A stretch of DNA of 64,000 nt, from positions 140,415 to 204,414 of the forward strand of contig NZ_CAMFJS010000005.1 of assembly GCF_945956965.1 (NCBI RefSeq), written 5' to 3'. A program made the translations under genes and the position numbers. Of the stretch, positions 1 to 10,008 are shown piece by piece (the first letter of the stretch is position 1; every line of letters starts with the position of its first letter). A model generated the notes under the pieces. The model was not told the DNA's origin, did no database searches, and saw only the letters and a list, made by a program, of their open reading frames with translations. The stretch is from an uncultured Roseateles sp. Its GTDB lineage: Bacteria > Pseudomonadota > Gammaproteobacteria > Burkholderiales > Burkholderiaceae_C.

Positions 1-2301
1 TACCGCGGCCTCAAGCCCGTGTACTGGTGCTTTGACTGCGGCTCCTCGCTGGCCGAGTTCGAAATCGAATATCAAGACAAGCAAAGCCCGGCCGTGGACG
101 TGGCCTTGCTGAGCGCCGAGCCCGAGAAGCTGGCCGCTGCCTTTGGCCTCCCCGCGCTGAACAAAGAAGCCTTCACCGTCATCTGGACCACCACGCCCTG
201 GACCATCCCGGCCAACCAGGCGCTGAACCTGAACCCGGAGCTGGTCTACGCCCTGGTGGACACGCCGCGCGGCATCTTCATGGTGGCCGAAGCCCTGGTG
301 GAGAAGTGCTTGGCGCGCTGGAAGCTCGAAGGCGCGGTGCTGGCCACCACCGTCGGCAAAAACCTGGCGATGCTGAAGTTCAAGCATCCCCTGGCCCATG
401 TGGATGCCGGCTTCGACCGCACAAGCCCCGTCTACCTGGCCGATTACGCCACCGCCGAAGACGGCACCGGCGTGGTTCACTCCGCGCCCGCCTACGGTCT
501 GGACGACTTCCAGAGCTGCATCAGCCACGGCATGGCCTTCAAGGACATCCTCAACCCCGTGCAAGGCAATGGCCAGTACGAGGCCGAACTGCCGCTGTTC
601 GGCGGCCTGCACATCTGGAAGGCCAACCCCGTCATCGCCCAAGCGCTGGAAGACGCGGACCGCCTGCTCTCGCACGTCAAGATCACCCACAGCTACCCGC
701 ACTGCTGGCGCCACAAGACACCGGTGATCTACCGCGCCGCGGCCCAGTGGTTTGTGCGCATGGACGAAGGTGAAGGCTTGTTCGCCATCGATGCACCCGC
801 GAAAAGCTTGCGCCAGACCGCACTGGAAGCCATCGAAGCCACCGGCTTCTACCCCGAGAACGGCCGCGCCCGCCTGCGCGACATGATCGCCGGCCGCCCC
901 GACTGGTGCATCTCGCGCCAGCGCAGCTGGGGCGTGCCTCTGCCCATCTTCCTGCACAAGGACAGCGGCCAACCTCACCCCGACACCCTGGCCTTCATCG
1001 AGCGCGCCGCCGCCCTGGTGGAAGCCGGCGGCGTGGAAGCCTGGGCCAAGCTGGACCCGGCCGAGTGGCTGAGCGAGCAAGCCGAGCACTACAGCAAGGG
1101 CAGCGACATCCTGGACGTGTGGTTCGACTCCGGCTCCACCTTCGAGCATGTGCTCAAGGGCAGCCACAAGGGTGCGGCGCATGAGAGCGGCCCCGAGGCC
1201 GATCTGTATCTGGAAGGCCATGACCAGCACCGCGGTTGGTTCCATTCCAGCTTGCTGATCGCCTGCGCCCTGCACGGCCGCGCGCCCTACAAGGGCTTGC
1301 TGACCCACGGCTTCGTGGTGGACGGCAAGGGTCGCAAGATGAGCAAGTCCGAGGGCAATGTGGTGGCCCCGCAAGCCGTCAGCGACAAGATGGGCGCCGA
1401 AATCCTGCGCCTGTGGTGTGCCTCCACCGATTACTCGGGCGATCTTGGCCTGGACGACAAGATCCTGGCCCGCGTGGTGGACGCCTACCGCCGCATCCGC
1501 AACACCTTGCGCTTCTTGCTGGCCAACGTCAGCGACTTCGATGCCGCCACGCAAAGCGTGCCGCTGGAGCAGTTGCTGGAAGTGGACCGCTTTGCCCTGG
1601 CCCGCGCCGCCGAGTTGCAGGCCGACATCCTGGCCCACTTCGAGCGCTATGAGTTCCACCCCGTGGTGGCCAAGCTGCAGGTGTATTGCTCGGAAGACCT
1701 GGGCGCCTTTTACCTCGATGTGCTGAAGGACCGCCTCTACACCACCGCCCCGGGCTCGCTGGCGCGCCGCTCGGCACAGACCGCGCTGTGGCACATCACC
1801 CAGGCCATGCTGCGCTGGATGGCGCCTTTCCTGAGCTTCACCGCCGAGGAGGCCTGGAAGGTCTTTGCCGGCGCCCAGCCGGGTGAGAGCATCTTCACCG
1901 AGACCTACTGGCAGTTCGAAGCCGCTGACACGGCCTTGCTGGCCAAGTGGGGCCGCATCCGCGAGATCCGCGAGGCGGTCAACAAGGCCATCGAGGATGT
2001 TCGCTCCGCCGGTGGCGTGGGCTCATCGCTGCAGGCCGAGGTGGTCCTGGGCGTGAACCCGCAAGACCTGAGCCTGCTGCAGTCCCTGGGCGAGGATTTG
2101 AAATTCGTGCTGATCACCTCGGCCGCCAGCTTGGTGGCTGCGGATGAGTTGAGCGTCACGGTCACGCCGTCCACCCAGCAAAAGTGTGAGCGCTGCTGGC
2201 ACTACCGCGATGACGTCGGCAGCAATCCCGAGCACCCGACCATTTGCGGCCGCTGCGACAGCAATCTGCACGGCACGGGCGAAACACGCCTGGTGGCCTG
2301 A
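1..2301 (+). CDS. ileS: Isoleucyl-tRNA synthetase, 3' part (5' end outside window)
   Basis: Class I aminoacyl-tRNA synthetase charging tRNA-Ile in the cytoplasm. The reading frame is open from base 1, so the N-terminal part with the HIGH motif lies upstream of the window and about 766 residues remain. Visible are the editing (CP1) region with the TTPWTIPAN and [13 protein letters not shown] stretches, the [11 protein letters not shown]-binding loop (near base 1340), the anticodon-binding helical domain, and a C-terminal zinc site with two CxxC pairs (CERCWHY and CGRCDSN). It is followed 38 bases later by lspA, the usual ileS-lspA order of proteobacteria. Identification is secure. Confidence 0.98.
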   Translation, partial: YRGLKPVYWCFDCGSSLAEFEIEYQDKQSPAVDVALLSAEPEKLAAAFGLPALNKEAFTVIWTTTPWTIPANQALNLNPELVYALVDTPRGIFMVAEALVEKCLARWKLEGAVLATTVGKNLAMLKFKHPLAHVDAGFDRTSPVYLADYATAEDGTGVVHSAPAYGLDDFQSCISHGMAFKDILNPVQGNGQYEAELPLFGGLHIWKANPVIAQALEDADRLLSHVKITHSYPHCWRHKTPVIYRAAAQWFVRMDEGEGLFAIDAPAKSLRQTALEAIEATGFYPENGRARLRDMIAGRPDWCISRQRSWGVPLPIFLHKDSGQPHPDTLAFIERAAALVEAGGVEAWAKLDPAEWLSEQAEHYSKGSDILDVWFDSGSTFEHVLKGSHKGAAHESGPEADLYLEGHDQHRGWFHSSLLIACALHGRAPYKGLLTHGFVVDGKGRKMSKSEGNVVAPQAVSDKMGAEILRLWCASTDYSGDLGLDDKILARVVDAYRRIRNTLRFLLANVSDFDAATQSVPLEQLLEVDRFALARAAELQADILAHFERYEFHPVVAKLQVYCSEDLGAFYLDVLKDRLYTTAPGSLARRSAQTALWHITQAMLRWMAPFLSFTAEEAWKVFAGAQPGESIFTETYWQFEAADTALLAKWGRIREIREAVNKAIEDVRSAGGVGSSLQAEVVLGVNPQDLSLLQSLGEDLKFVLITSAASLVAADELSVTVTPSTQQKCERCWHYRDDVGSNPEHPTICGRCDSNLHGTGETRLVA

Positions 2302-2339
2302 ACGACTTTTGGCGCAAGAGAAGCAATAACACCCCCTTC

Positions 2340-2837
2340 ATGGCAACAAAAAAAACTGCCGGCGGCAATCGCCTGGGCCTGTGGCTGGGCATCGCCCTGA
2401 TCGTCATCTTGCTGGACCAGTTCACCAAGGTGCTCATCCTCGGTAACTTCCAGCTCGGCGACAGCCGCTATGTCACCAGCTTCTTCAATGTGGTGCGGGT
2501 GCACAACTACGGCGCCGCCTTCAGCTTCTTGCACGATGCCGGAGGCTGGCAACGCTGGTTCTTCGTCGGCCTGGGCGCGGCGGCCACCGTCTTCATCACC
2601 GTGATGCTGCGCCGCCATGGGCAGCAAAGCTTGTTCGCCTGTGCGCTGAGCCTGATTTTGGGTGGCGCCATCGGCAATGTGGTGGACCGCCTGATGCACG
2701 GCTATGTGGTGGACTTCATTCAAGTCCACTGGGGCGCGAAGTACTACTTCCCCTCTTTCAACATCGCCGACAGCGCCATCACCATCGGCGCCGTGCTGCT
2801 GATCCTGGATGAGTTGCGCCGGGTGCGCAAAGGGTAA
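2340..2837 (+). CDS. lspA: Lipoprotein signal peptidase (signal peptidase II)
   Basis: Inner-membrane aspartyl protease of 165 residues that removes signal peptides from diacylglyceryl-modified prolipoproteins. Four hydrophobic segments are visible. The family motifs are present: an N-terminal LDQFTK, the central [11 protein letters not shown], then [11 protein letters not shown] and a late FNIADS. The two catalytic aspartates are expected in the NVVDR and FNIADS motifs. The ATG at 2340 is chosen because it precedes the lysine-rich N-terminus and first membrane segment; the frame is open further upstream but only across the end of ileS. It is probably co-transcribed with ileS. Confidence 0.97.
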   Translation: MATKKTAGGNRLGLWLGIALIVILLDQFTKVLILGNFQLGDSRYVTSFFNVVRVHNYGAAFSFLHDAGGWQRWFFVGLGAAATVFITVMLRRHGQQSLFACALSLILGGAIGNVVDRLMHGYVVDFIQVHWGAKYYFPSFNIADSAITIGAVLLILDELRRVRKG

Positions 2838-2894
2838 AACCGGCTAGGACAAGTCCCCTGGTGGGCGCTTGGCGCGTGGCCTACGCTGCGTGGC

Positions 2895-3749
2895 ATGACG
2901 CCTATCGAAGCCCCAGCGACCAATCATTCGGCCCAGCCAACAGCGCCCCCCTCGGCCAGCCCGGCCGAGAACGAGATCCCGGCCGACAGCGTTTTCGCCA
3001 TCCAGCTGCGCACGCTCAGCCTGGCCGCCCCCTTCCATTGGTTGGCCTTGGGCTGGCGCGACTTCAGGCGTGCGCCCCTCATCGGCGCTTTTTACGGCCT
3101 GTGCTTCATGCTGATGGGCTGGGCGCTGGTGGCGGTGTTCAAACATGCGCCGGTTTACACCCTTGCGCTGTCGGCGGGCTTCTTGCTGGTGGGGCCGCTG
3201 ACCTGCCTGGGTCTCTACCAAGTCAGCTACCGCCTGGAAGTGGGTGAGACACCGCGCTTGCTGGACTCGCTCACCGTCTGGCGGCGCCGCACCGGGCAGT
3301 TGGCCATCTTCGGCTTTGTGCTGCTCATTCTCGAAATGCTGTGGGCACGCTCGGCCCTGGTCGTGTTTGCGGTGAGCTTCAACGGCATGCCCGATTTCGC
3401 AGGCTCGCTGAGCAAATTGGTGGACAGCCAGAACCTCGGCTTCATCGTGGCCTATGTGGCCGTGGGCGGCTTGTTCGCCGCGCTGATCTTTGCCGTTAGC
3501 GTGATCTCCATGCCCATGCTCTTGCACCGTGAGACCGACGCCATCAGCGCCGGCCTCACCAGCATGCGCTTGGTGCTCACGCAAATGGGCGTGATGCTGG
3601 TCTGGGGCGCGGTGATCACCGTGCTGGTGGTGCTGGCCCTGCTGCCTGGTTTTGCCGGCCTGATCCTCGTCGGCCCGCTGCTGGGCCACGCCAGCTGGCA
3701 TGCCTACCGCGAGGCGGTGGTGGACAGCCCGCCGCCCAAGCAGGCCTGA
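2895..3749 (+). CDS. DUF2189 integral membrane protein
   Basis: A 284-residue polytopic membrane protein. The first 40 residues are Pro/Ala/Ser-rich and probably cytoplasmic. About six hydrophobic segments follow, with a central cytosolic loop rich in Arg (WRRRTG). The sequence layout, including the FYGLCFMLMGW and HRETDAISAGLTSM stretches, matches the DUF2189 family, whose function is unknown; some members are annotated as cytochrome c oxidase-associated. It follows lspA with a 57-base gap and may be in the same transcript. No enzymatic motif is visible. Confidence 0.85.
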   Translation: MTPIEAPATNHSAQPTAPPSASPAENEIPADSVFAIQLRTLSLAAPFHWLALGWRDFRRAPLIGAFYGLCFMLMGWALVAVFKHAPVYTLALSAGFLLVGPLTCLGLYQVSYRLEVGETPRLLDSLTVWRRRTGQLAIFGFVLLILEMLWARSALVVFAVSFNGMPDFAGSLSKLVDSQNLGFIVAYVAVGGLFAALIFAVSVISMPMLLHRETDAISAGLTSMRLVLTQMGVMLVWGAVITVLVVLALLPGFAGLILVGPLLGHASWHAYREAVVDSPPPKQA

Positions 3750-3896
3750 GTGCAGGGCGCGGCCGGTGATGCCAAGGACCAACGATTTGCGGAATTAGGC
3801 CGCAGGCGAGCCGAGACGCAAGCCGATGGCAAGCCGGCCACGCCACAATGTCGCCTAGCGCCCATTGACCGCCTCCCGCCGCCCCATTCAACGTCC

Positions 3897-5465
3897 ATGC
3901 TCGACTTTTCCTGCCTGACCCACTACGACTGGCTCGATGTGCCCATGTGGGTCTTCGACCAAGAGCGTATGCGCAATGTCTGGGCCAATGCCGCAGCGCT
4001 GCGCTTCTGGCAGGCCGAGAGCGCCGAGGCCTTTTTGTCGCGCAGCCATACCGACACCGCCGAGGCCGTGCGCGAACGCCTGGCCGTGACCGCGGCCGAC
4101 CATGCGCAGGAAAAAATCGTGCGCGAGCAATGGACGCTCTACCCCAAGGGCGTGCCCACCACCGTCATGCTGGTGTCGCGGGGTATCCGCACGCCGGACC
4201 GCCGTCAGGTCATGCTCTTCGCTGCCGACTCGCTGGCCAGCGGCGAAGACTTAGGCCTGCGCCGTGGCGTCGAAGCCTTGCAGCACACCTCGGTTCGCAT
4301 CGCCGTGTTCAGCTTGAAGGACGGCAGCTTTTTGATGCGCAACCCCGCTGCGGCCCTGGCCTTCAAGAACGATCACAGCGGGCCCGGGCTCAAGCCCAGC
4401 GACTTCGGCAGCGTATTCCTGGACCTGGCGGATGCGGCCAAGATATTCGCCCAGGTGCAGGCTGGGCATAGCTTCAAGGACGATGTGGAGTTGCTGACTG
4501 AGCAAGGCCGCTGCTGGCATGCCGTCAACGCCCGCCCCATGCGCGACCCGGTGACTGGCGAGCAGGTGCTGCTGCTGAATGCCCGCGATATTGCCGACCT
4601 CAAGGCCAGCCAGGCCGCGCTGGAAGTGGCCCGCGAAGTGGCCGAGGCTGCCAGCCTGGCCAAGAGCAGCTTTCTGGCCAATATGAGCCACGAAATCCGC
4701 ACCCCCATGAACGGCGTGCTGGGCCTGACCGAGCTGGTGCTGCAGACCGAGCTGGATGACAAGCAGCGCCGCTTCATCGAGCTGGCCCATAACTCCGCCA
4801 AGGGGCTGATGGTCATCATCAACGACTTGCTGGATGTGGCCAAGATTGAATCCGGCCGCGTCATCATTGAGCAAGCACCCTTCTCACTGCACGATTGCTT
4901 GCGCGAGGCCTTGCACCCGCTGCTGCTGCAGGCGCATGAAAAAGGCATTCAGCTCAATGCGCGCGTGCAGCCGGGCGTGCCTCAGCATGCGGTGGGCGAC
5001 GCCTTACGCCTGCGCCAGGTGCTCGTCAATCTGGTGGGCAATGCCCTCAAGTTCACCGAGAACGGCGAGGTGCGGGTGGAAATCCAGCGCGTGGATAGCA
5101 ATGACAGCAGCAATGAAAGCAAGGATGCTGACGGCAGCCAGGATAGCGAAGCCCAATCTGCGACAAGCGCCTCAGCCAGCAAGCCCGACCCCGATCTGCT
5201 GCGCCTGCGCTTTGCCGTGCATGACACCGGCATCGGCATGACGCACGATCAGATCGCGCATATTTTTGAGCCCTTCACCCAGGCCGACGGCAGCATCACC
5301 CGCCGCTTTGGCGGCACCGGCCTGGGCCTGACCATCGTGCAACGCCTGGTGCTGCTGATGGGCGGTCAGGTGCAGGTGGAAAGCGCCGCAGGGACCGGCT
5401 CCTGCTTCAGCTTTGAGGTCCCGTTGCGGCGCGCGCCCAGCCCCGCAACGCCGGCAAGCAACTAA
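3897..5465 (+). CDS. PAS-type sensor histidine kinase
   Basis: A 522-residue soluble sensor kinase without visible membrane segments. Two PAS-like sensor regions occupy roughly residues 1-235. A short helix leads to the HisKA domain, with the phosphoacceptor His265 in the [12 protein letters not shown] motif. The HATPase domain follows, with N box ([14 protein letters not shown]), G1 (DTGIGM), F box ([10 protein letters not shown]) and G2 (GTGLGL). There is no receiver domain, so it needs a separate partner, which is not adjacent. The ATG at 3897 is chosen because it starts the conserved N-terminus; upstream in-frame sequence is low-complexity. An acidic/Ser-rich insertion of about 35 residues (about 399-435) splits the ATPase domain between the N and G1 boxes. 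Confidence 0.9.
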   Translation: MLDFSCLTHYDWLDVPMWVFDQERMRNVWANAAALRFWQAESAEAFLSRSHTDTAEAVRERLAVTAADHAQEKIVREQWTLYPKGVPTTVMLVSRGIRTPDRRQVMLFAADSLASGEDLGLRRGVEALQHTSVRIAVFSLKDGSFLMRNPAAALAFKNDHSGPGLKPSDFGSVFLDLADAAKIFAQVQAGHSFKDDVELLTEQGRCWHAVNARPMRDPVTGEQVLLLNARDIADLKASQAALEVAREVAEAASLAKSSFLANMSHEIRTPMNGVLGLTELVLQTELDDKQRRFIELAHNSAKGLMVIINDLLDVAKIESGRVIIEQAPFSLHDCLREALHPLLLQAHEKGIQLNARVQPGVPQHAVGDALRLRQVLVNLVGNALKFTENGEVRVEIQRVDSNDSSNESKDADGSQDSEAQSATSASASKPDPDLLRLRFAVHDTGIGMTHDQIAHIFEPFTQADGSITRRFGGTGLGLTIVQRLVLLMGGQVQVESAAGTGSCFSFEVPLRRAPSPATPASN

Positions 5466-5470
5466 GGCTT

Positions 5471-6478
5471 TTAGACCAGCAAGATGCCACAGCCCACCGT
5501 CTTGCGGGCTTCCATATCGCGGTGCGCTTGCACCACCTCGGCCAGCGGATAGCGCTGCTCCACGGGGATCTTGACCTGGCCGCTGAGCACCATGGCGAAC
5601 AAGTCGTCAGCCATCAGCTGGCTGCTTCCACGCGTGGCCAGATGGGTGAATAACGTCGGCAGGGTCACATAAAGCGAACCCTTGGCCGCCAGCGTGCCCA
5701 GGTTCAGCGGCGGCGCCATGCCCGAGGCATTGCCAAAGCTGGCCAGCAAGCCAAAGGGCGCCAGGCTGTTGAGTGAGCCTTCCCAGGTATCCGCGCCCAC
5801 CGAGTCGTACACCACTTTGACCCCGCGGCCGCCGGTGATCTCACGCACCTGGCTGGCGAAGTCGGGCTCCCGCCGGTAGTTGATGACATGGCTCGCCCCG
5901 GCCTGCAGCGCCAGCGCGCATTTCTCATCCGATCCGGCCGTGCCGATCAATTGCAGCCCCAGGGCCTTGGCCCATTGGCAAGCGATCAGCCCCACGCCAC
6001 CGGCGGCCGCATGAAACAGCACATGGTCGCCGGCCTGCAAGCCACCCTGCGGCAGGGTGCGGCGCAAGAGGTATTGGGCCGTCAGGCCCTTGAGCATCAT
6101 GGCCGCGCCGGTTTCAAAATCGATGGCATCGGGCAGCTTGCACACCGAGCGTGCCGGCAGCACCCGCGCCGTGGCGTAAGCCCCGGGTGGCGGGCTGGCA
6201 TAGGCGGCGCGGTCGCCCACGGCCAGATGCGTCACGCCCTCGCCTACCGCCTCCACCACGCCCGCGGCCTCCATGCCAAGGGCGGCAGGCATGGGCAGCG
6301 GGTAGCTGCCGTTGCGGTGATAGATGTCGATGAAATTCAGCCCGCAGGCCTTGTGCCGGATGCGCACTTCGCCGGGGCCGGGCATGCCGGTCTCCACCGC
6401 CACCAGCTTCATTTGCTCGGGGCCGCCGACTTGGTCTATGCGCACGACCTGCTCGGTGCTGGTCCAAATACTCGTCAT
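5471..6478 (-). CDS. Zinc-independent quinone oxidoreductase (MDR family)
   Basis: NADPH-dependent quinone reductase of the medium-chain dehydrogenase/reductase superfamily, 335 residues, cytoplasmic. The GroES-like N-terminal domain contains the HKACGLNFIDIYHRNGSYPLP stretch typical of QOR/QorA enzymes. The Rossmann domain has AAAGGVGLIACQWAKALG. Zinc-ligand cysteines of alcohol dehydrogenases are absent. The ATG at 6478 is chosen because it starts the canonical QOR N-terminus; the upstream frame adds unlikely sequence. It converges with the kinase gene that ends five bases away at 5465 and is followed upstream by a leftward SDR gene. Confidence 0.93.
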   Translation of the reverse strand: MTSIWTSTEQVVRIDQVGGPEQMKLVAVETGMPGPGEVRIRHKACGLNFIDIYHRNGSYPLPMPAALGMEAAGVVEAVGEGVTHLAVGDRAAYASPPPGAYATARVLPARSVCKLPDAIDFETGAAMMLKGLTAQYLLRRTLPQGGLQAGDHVLFHAAAGGVGLIACQWAKALGLQLIGTAGSDEKCALALQAGASHVINYRREPDFASQVREITGGRGVKVVYDSVGADTWEGSLNSLAPFGLLASFGNASGMAPPLNLGTLAAKGSLYVTLPTLFTHLATRGSSQLMADDLFAMVLSGQVKIPVEQRYPLAEVVQAHRDMEARKTVGCGILLV

Positions 6479-6575
6479 GGTGTCGGCCCTTTCAAATGTG
6501 TGGCGGAAGAATGCGCCATCCTGCCAGGATTGCGCGCTTCGCGCCGAGAGTCGCGCCATGCTGATGCCCAGTCGG

Positions 6576-7364
6576 CTAGAACGCCCCGGGGTAGGCGCCG
6601 CCGTCCAGCAAGATGTTCTGGCCGGTCAGATAGCTCGCCTGCGCGCTGCACAACATGGCGCAAATGGCGCCGAATTCCTCCGCCGTGCCAAAGCGTTGGG
6701 CCGGGATGGCCGCGCTGCGCTTGGCTGCGGCCTGGGCCACGTCCATGCCGCTTTTGGTCGCGCCGACGGCAATGTTCTTCTGCAGCCGTTCGGTGTCAAA
6801 AGCACCGGGCAGCAGATTGTTGATGGTGACATTGCGCCCGGCCAAGCCCGGTTGGCGCGCCAGGCCGGCCACAAAGCCGCTCAAGCCCGAGCGCGCGCCA
6901 TTGGACAGACCCAGGATGTCGATGGGCGCCTTGACCGCCGCCGAGGTGATGTTGACCACCCGGCCAAAGCCGCGCGCAGCCATCGCATCCACCGTGGCCT
7001 TGATCAGCTCGATGGGCGTCAACATATTGGCGTCCAAGGCGGCCAGCCAGTGTTCGCGCTGCCAGTCGCGGAAGTCGCCGGGCGGCGGGCCGCCGGCGTT
7101 GTTGATCAAGATGTCCACCTGCGGGCAGGCGGCCAGCGCGGCCGCGCGGCCCTCGGGCGTGGTGATGTCGCCCACCACAGCACGCACTTCGACAGCGGGG
7201 TTCAAGCCCCGCAGCGCCTCGGCCGTGGCCTGCAAATCGGCCGCGCCGCGGGCGGTGATCACCACATTCACGCCTTCGGCCACCAGGCTTTGCGCGCAGC
7301 CGCGCCCCAGCCCCTTGCTGGCGGCGCACACCAGCGCCCAGCGCCCTTGCAGACCCAAATCCAT
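6576..7364 (-). CDS. SDR-family protein with altered catalytic Tyr/Lys
   Basis: A 262-residue Rossmann-fold protein of the short-chain dehydrogenase family. It has a recognisable cofactor loop (CAASKGLG, residues 13-20), the NNAGG motif (88-92) and the catalytic-type serine in NITSAA (Ser141). The expected YxxxK motif reads SNGAR at 154-158, so both the Tyr and the Lys are replaced. A subgroup of SDRs annotated as 3-oxoacyl-ACP reductases shares this substitution, and its activity is uncertain. It lies four bases downstream of the EamA transporter gene, so the two are almost certainly one transcript. Confidence 0.88.
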   Translation of the reverse strand: MDLGLQGRWALVCAASKGLGRGCAQSLVAEGVNVVITARGAADLQATAEALRGLNPAVEVRAVVGDITTPEGRAAALAACPQVDILINNAGGPPPGDFRDWQREHWLAALDANMLTPIELIKATVDAMAARGFGRVVNITSAAVKAPIDILGLSNGARSGLSGFVAGLARQPGLAGRNVTINNLLPGAFDTERLQKNIAVGATKSGMDVAQAAAKRSAAIPAQRFGTAEEFGAICAMLCSAQASYLTGQNILLDGGAYPGAF

Positions 7365-7368
7365 GGCA

Positions 7369-8322
7369 TTACCTCCAACGCGTCAAAAGCCACACGCCGC
7401 CCAGCACCAGCAGCGTGCCCGCGGCCACCATGGGCGTGAAGGGTTCCCCCAGAATCACCACGCCCATCAAAATCGTCGACATGGGGCCGATCATGCCGGT
7501 CTGCGCCGCCAGCGTGGCGCCCAGCCGCTCAATCGCCATCATCACCATCAGCACCGGCGCAAACGTGCAGGCCGTGGCATTGAGCACCGACAGCCAGATC
7601 ACCTCCGGCGCCACCGCGCCCAAGCTGCCCAGCGGCCGCAGCAGCACAAACTGGCCGATGCACAAGACGCAGGCCACGGTGCTGGCGAGGCCCGTCAGGC
7701 GCATCGCCCCCAGGCGCTTGACCTCCTCACCGCTGAACACCAGATAGAGCGCATAACTCACCGCGCTGCCGAACACCAGGGCCGCGCCCAGCAGCACATG
7801 GGCGCCTTGCAAATGCAATTCCTGGCCGAACACCAGCAGCACACCCGAATAGCTCAGCGCCAGGGCCAGCAACTGCCGCGTGCTCACGCGCCGCTTGAAC
7901 AGCACCCAACCCAGCAGCAGCACGATGGTGGGGTTGAGGTAGAGAATCAGGCGCTCGAAACTGGCGCTGACATAGGCCAGGCCCGCGAAATCCAACATGC
8001 TGGCCAGGTAATAGCCCGAGAAGCCCAGGCCCAGCACGGCGATCCAGTCACGCCGCGTCAGCGCCCGCTTGCCGCGCCCGGCCCACCAGGCCAAGGCCAC
8101 AAACAAGGGCAGCGCGAACAGCATGCGCAGCATGATGAGCGTGACCGCATCAACACCATGCCGATAGGCCAGCTTGACGATGATGGCCTTGCCCGAAAAG
8201 GCCACGGCGCCCAAGCTGGCCAGCACAAGCCCGGGCCAAATCGGTTTCGGGTGGGAGGGAACGGGGGCGGAAGCCGGGGCCGGAGCGGGCGCCGGATCGG
8301 GCGCGTTGGAAGCAGAACTCAT
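7369..8322 (-). CDS. EamA/DMT-superfamily transporter
   Basis: A 317-residue inner-membrane protein with ten hydrophobic segments arranged as two EamA repeats, typical of RhaT/YdcZ-type drug/metabolite transporters. The first 30 residues are Pro/Ala-rich and cytoplasmic (for example SNAPDPAPAPAPASA). The substrate cannot be read from the sequence. The start at 8322 is the first ATG and the neighbouring upstream region (8323-8466) shows no further gene. The SDR gene begins four bases after its stop, which suggests a two-gene unit. Confidence 0.9.
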   Translation of the reverse strand: MSSASNAPDPAPAPAPASAPVPSHPKPIWPGLVLASLGAVAFSGKAIIVKLAYRHGVDAVTLIMLRMLFALPLFVALAWWAGRGKRALTRRDWIAVLGLGFSGYYLASMLDFAGLAYVSASFERLILYLNPTIVLLLGWVLFKRRVSTRQLLALALSYSGVLLVFGQELHLQGAHVLLGAALVFGSAVSYALYLVFSGEEVKRLGAMRLTGLASTVACVLCIGQFVLLRPLGSLGAVAPEVIWLSVLNATACTFAPVLMVMMAIERLGATLAAQTGMIGPMSTILMGVVILGEPFTPMVAAGTLLVLGGVWLLTRWR

Positions 8323-8466
8323 TGCACTGCATTCTAGAAGTCAGCCCTGCGCCCTGCTCGGCGGCGCTCGCCAAGACCCTTCTTGGCTGAACGAGTCAGC
8401 CTTTGCGACTTTCCTCGCTGGCTCGCTGGCGCGAAGCGCTATTGCACGGCCCTTCGCGCCGCGAGC

Positions 8467-9678
8467 TCAGGCCTGCTTAGGTAGCAAAGGCGCGCCCAGC
8501 AAACGCATCATCAGATCGCGCGCCGAGCGAATCTCCGCACCAAAGGGCAAGGCCCCGGCGCCGCGGAAGAACAAACCCTTGGCGACATCGCCGCGCAGCG
8601 CTGCGGCGAGCTGGTTGTCGATGCAGAACTGGCCCCAATCCTTGAAACCATCGCGCAAGCCGCATTGCGCCAGGCAATCAAAAGCCTTGGTGCAACGGCT
8701 TTTCACCTGCGCCACGGCCTGCAGCTTGGGCGCGGCGCGCAGATAGTTGCGCAACCAGGGCGTGTTCACCGCGCGGGCGGGCAGACCGGCCACGCTGGTG
8801 AACTCCACCAAGTCCGCATCGCTGGCCTGGGCCAGCACTTGTTTGAAGGCCTCGTGGGCATCGCAATCGCTGGTCACGGCGAAAGGCGTGCCCAGTTGCA
8901 CACCGGCCGCACCCAGGGCTTGCAGGCGCTGAATGTCCTCGAAGCTGCGCACACCACCGGCCACGATCAGGGGGATCTTGCCGGCCAGGCCGGCCTTCTC
9001 GAAATAGGCCAGGCATTCGGGAATGACCCGCTCAAAGTCAAAGCGCGGATCGTTCAAATCCTCCACCTTGGCCGCGCCCAAATGGCCGCCGGCCAAGCGC
9101 GGGTGTTCGATCACGATGGCGTCGGGCAAGCGCTGCTTGCGCTCCCACTTGCGCACGATGAGCTGCACACCGCGAGCATCGCTGAGGATAGGAATCAGCG
9201 CCACCTCAGGATGATCCACAGCCAGTTCCGGCAGATCCAGCGGCAGGCCCGCGCCCACCACCACGGCGTCAATGCCGCAAGCCAGCGCGCGTTTGATGGT
9301 GGGCGCGTATTCGCTCACTGCACGCATCACATTCAGGGCCACCAGGCCGCGGCCGCCGCTGCGCTCACGGGCGCCAGCGATCTCACGCTCCAGCGCAATC
9401 AGGTTCACTTCATCGATCAAAGCCTTGGCGGCAGCGCCGGCGCTCTGCCCTTCCGTGCGAGCCATCAAATCGGGATGATGGCGGCGCAGATCCACCGAGC
9501 TCAGCGTGCCCACACCGCCCAGTGCGGCAACACTGCCAGCCAGACGCTGAGCACTCACGCCAACCCCCATGCCGCCCTGCACCACCGGCAACAAGCGCCG
9601 CCCTTTGAGCATCAGGGGCGCCAAGCCGCTGCGTGCAAACAAGGGCTCAAGATCAGGGGCAATGGCGTTCGAATTCAT
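8467..9678 (-). CDS. Nitronate monooxygenase / 2-nitropropane dioxygenase family enzyme
   Basis: A 403-residue FMN-dependent TIM-barrel oxidoreductase of the NMO/NPD family. The family glycine motif near the N-terminus (VVQGGMGVGVSAQRLAG) and the phosphate-binding segment (IVAGGVRSFEDIQRLQALGAAGVQLGT) are visible. A C-terminal extension of about 100 residues includes a cysteine-containing stretch (KSRCTKAFDCLAQCGLRDG), as seen in larger NMO-like proteins near fatty-acid genes. The ATG at 9678 is preferred over the first in-frame codon at 9705 because it fits the family N-terminus. The physiological substrate is unknown. It is divergent from the diguanylate cyclase at 10009. Confidence 0.87.
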   Translation of the reverse strand: MNSNAIAPDLEPLFARSGLAPLMLKGRRLLPVVQGGMGVGVSAQRLAGSVAALGGVGTLSSVDLRRHHPDLMARTEGQSAGAAAKALIDEVNLIALEREIAGARERSGGRGLVALNVMRAVSEYAPTIKRALACGIDAVVVGAGLPLDLPELAVDHPEVALIPILSDARGVQLIVRKWERKQRLPDAIVIEHPRLAGGHLGAAKVEDLNDPRFDFERVIPECLAYFEKAGLAGKIPLIVAGGVRSFEDIQRLQALGAAGVQLGTPFAVTSDCDAHEAFKQVLAQASDADLVEFTSVAGLPARAVNTPWLRNYLRAAPKLQAVAQVKSRCTKAFDCLAQCGLRDGFKDWGQFCIDNQLAAALRGDVAKGLFFRGAGALPFGAEIRSARDLMMRLLGAPLLPKQA

Positions 9679-10008
9679 GAGGTCGGCGGGTCGAAAAATT
9701 GGCAAGCCGCCACACTAAGCCCCTCAGCAGCGGCATTAGTTGACAAAAATCACGGCCAGCGCAAACGCACTGTGCAAATTCCCCTTTGGTGCTGACAGGC
9801 GCGACCGATAGCTGCTGCGTCAGGGGCTTGACGCGCACATCAAAAAGACCGGTCAACGGCCATGGCGTCAAGGGGAGAAACGGTTCTAGCAACAAGCGGT
9901 CTTGCGGACCGCCGCGCTAATTCGGTTTGTCCCGCCCAAGCAGCGCAACGCATCAAATGGTGGGTTGCGGCGTAGTGGAAACAAACGAATTGCGCCCGAA
10001 GGACTTTG
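9679..10008. promoter_or_regulatory. Divergent intergenic region (330 bases)
   Basis: No gene is seen here. The stretch separates the leftward nitronate monooxygenase from the rightward diguanylate cyclase and must hold both promoters. A consensus-like TTGACA lies at 9740-9745 on the plus strand, but its -10 partner (AAACGC) is poor. A small inverted repeat, GCGGTC/GACCGC with a five-base loop, lies at 9896-9912. A good ribosome-binding site (GAAGGA) sits just upstream of the ATG at 10009. Confidence 0.4.

Noticed and set aside
6655..8337. Long plus-strand frame (560 codons) opposite the SDR and EamA genes
   Set aside because: Low-complexity His/Gln/Arg-rich translation typical of GC-rich shadows; no start signal or family.
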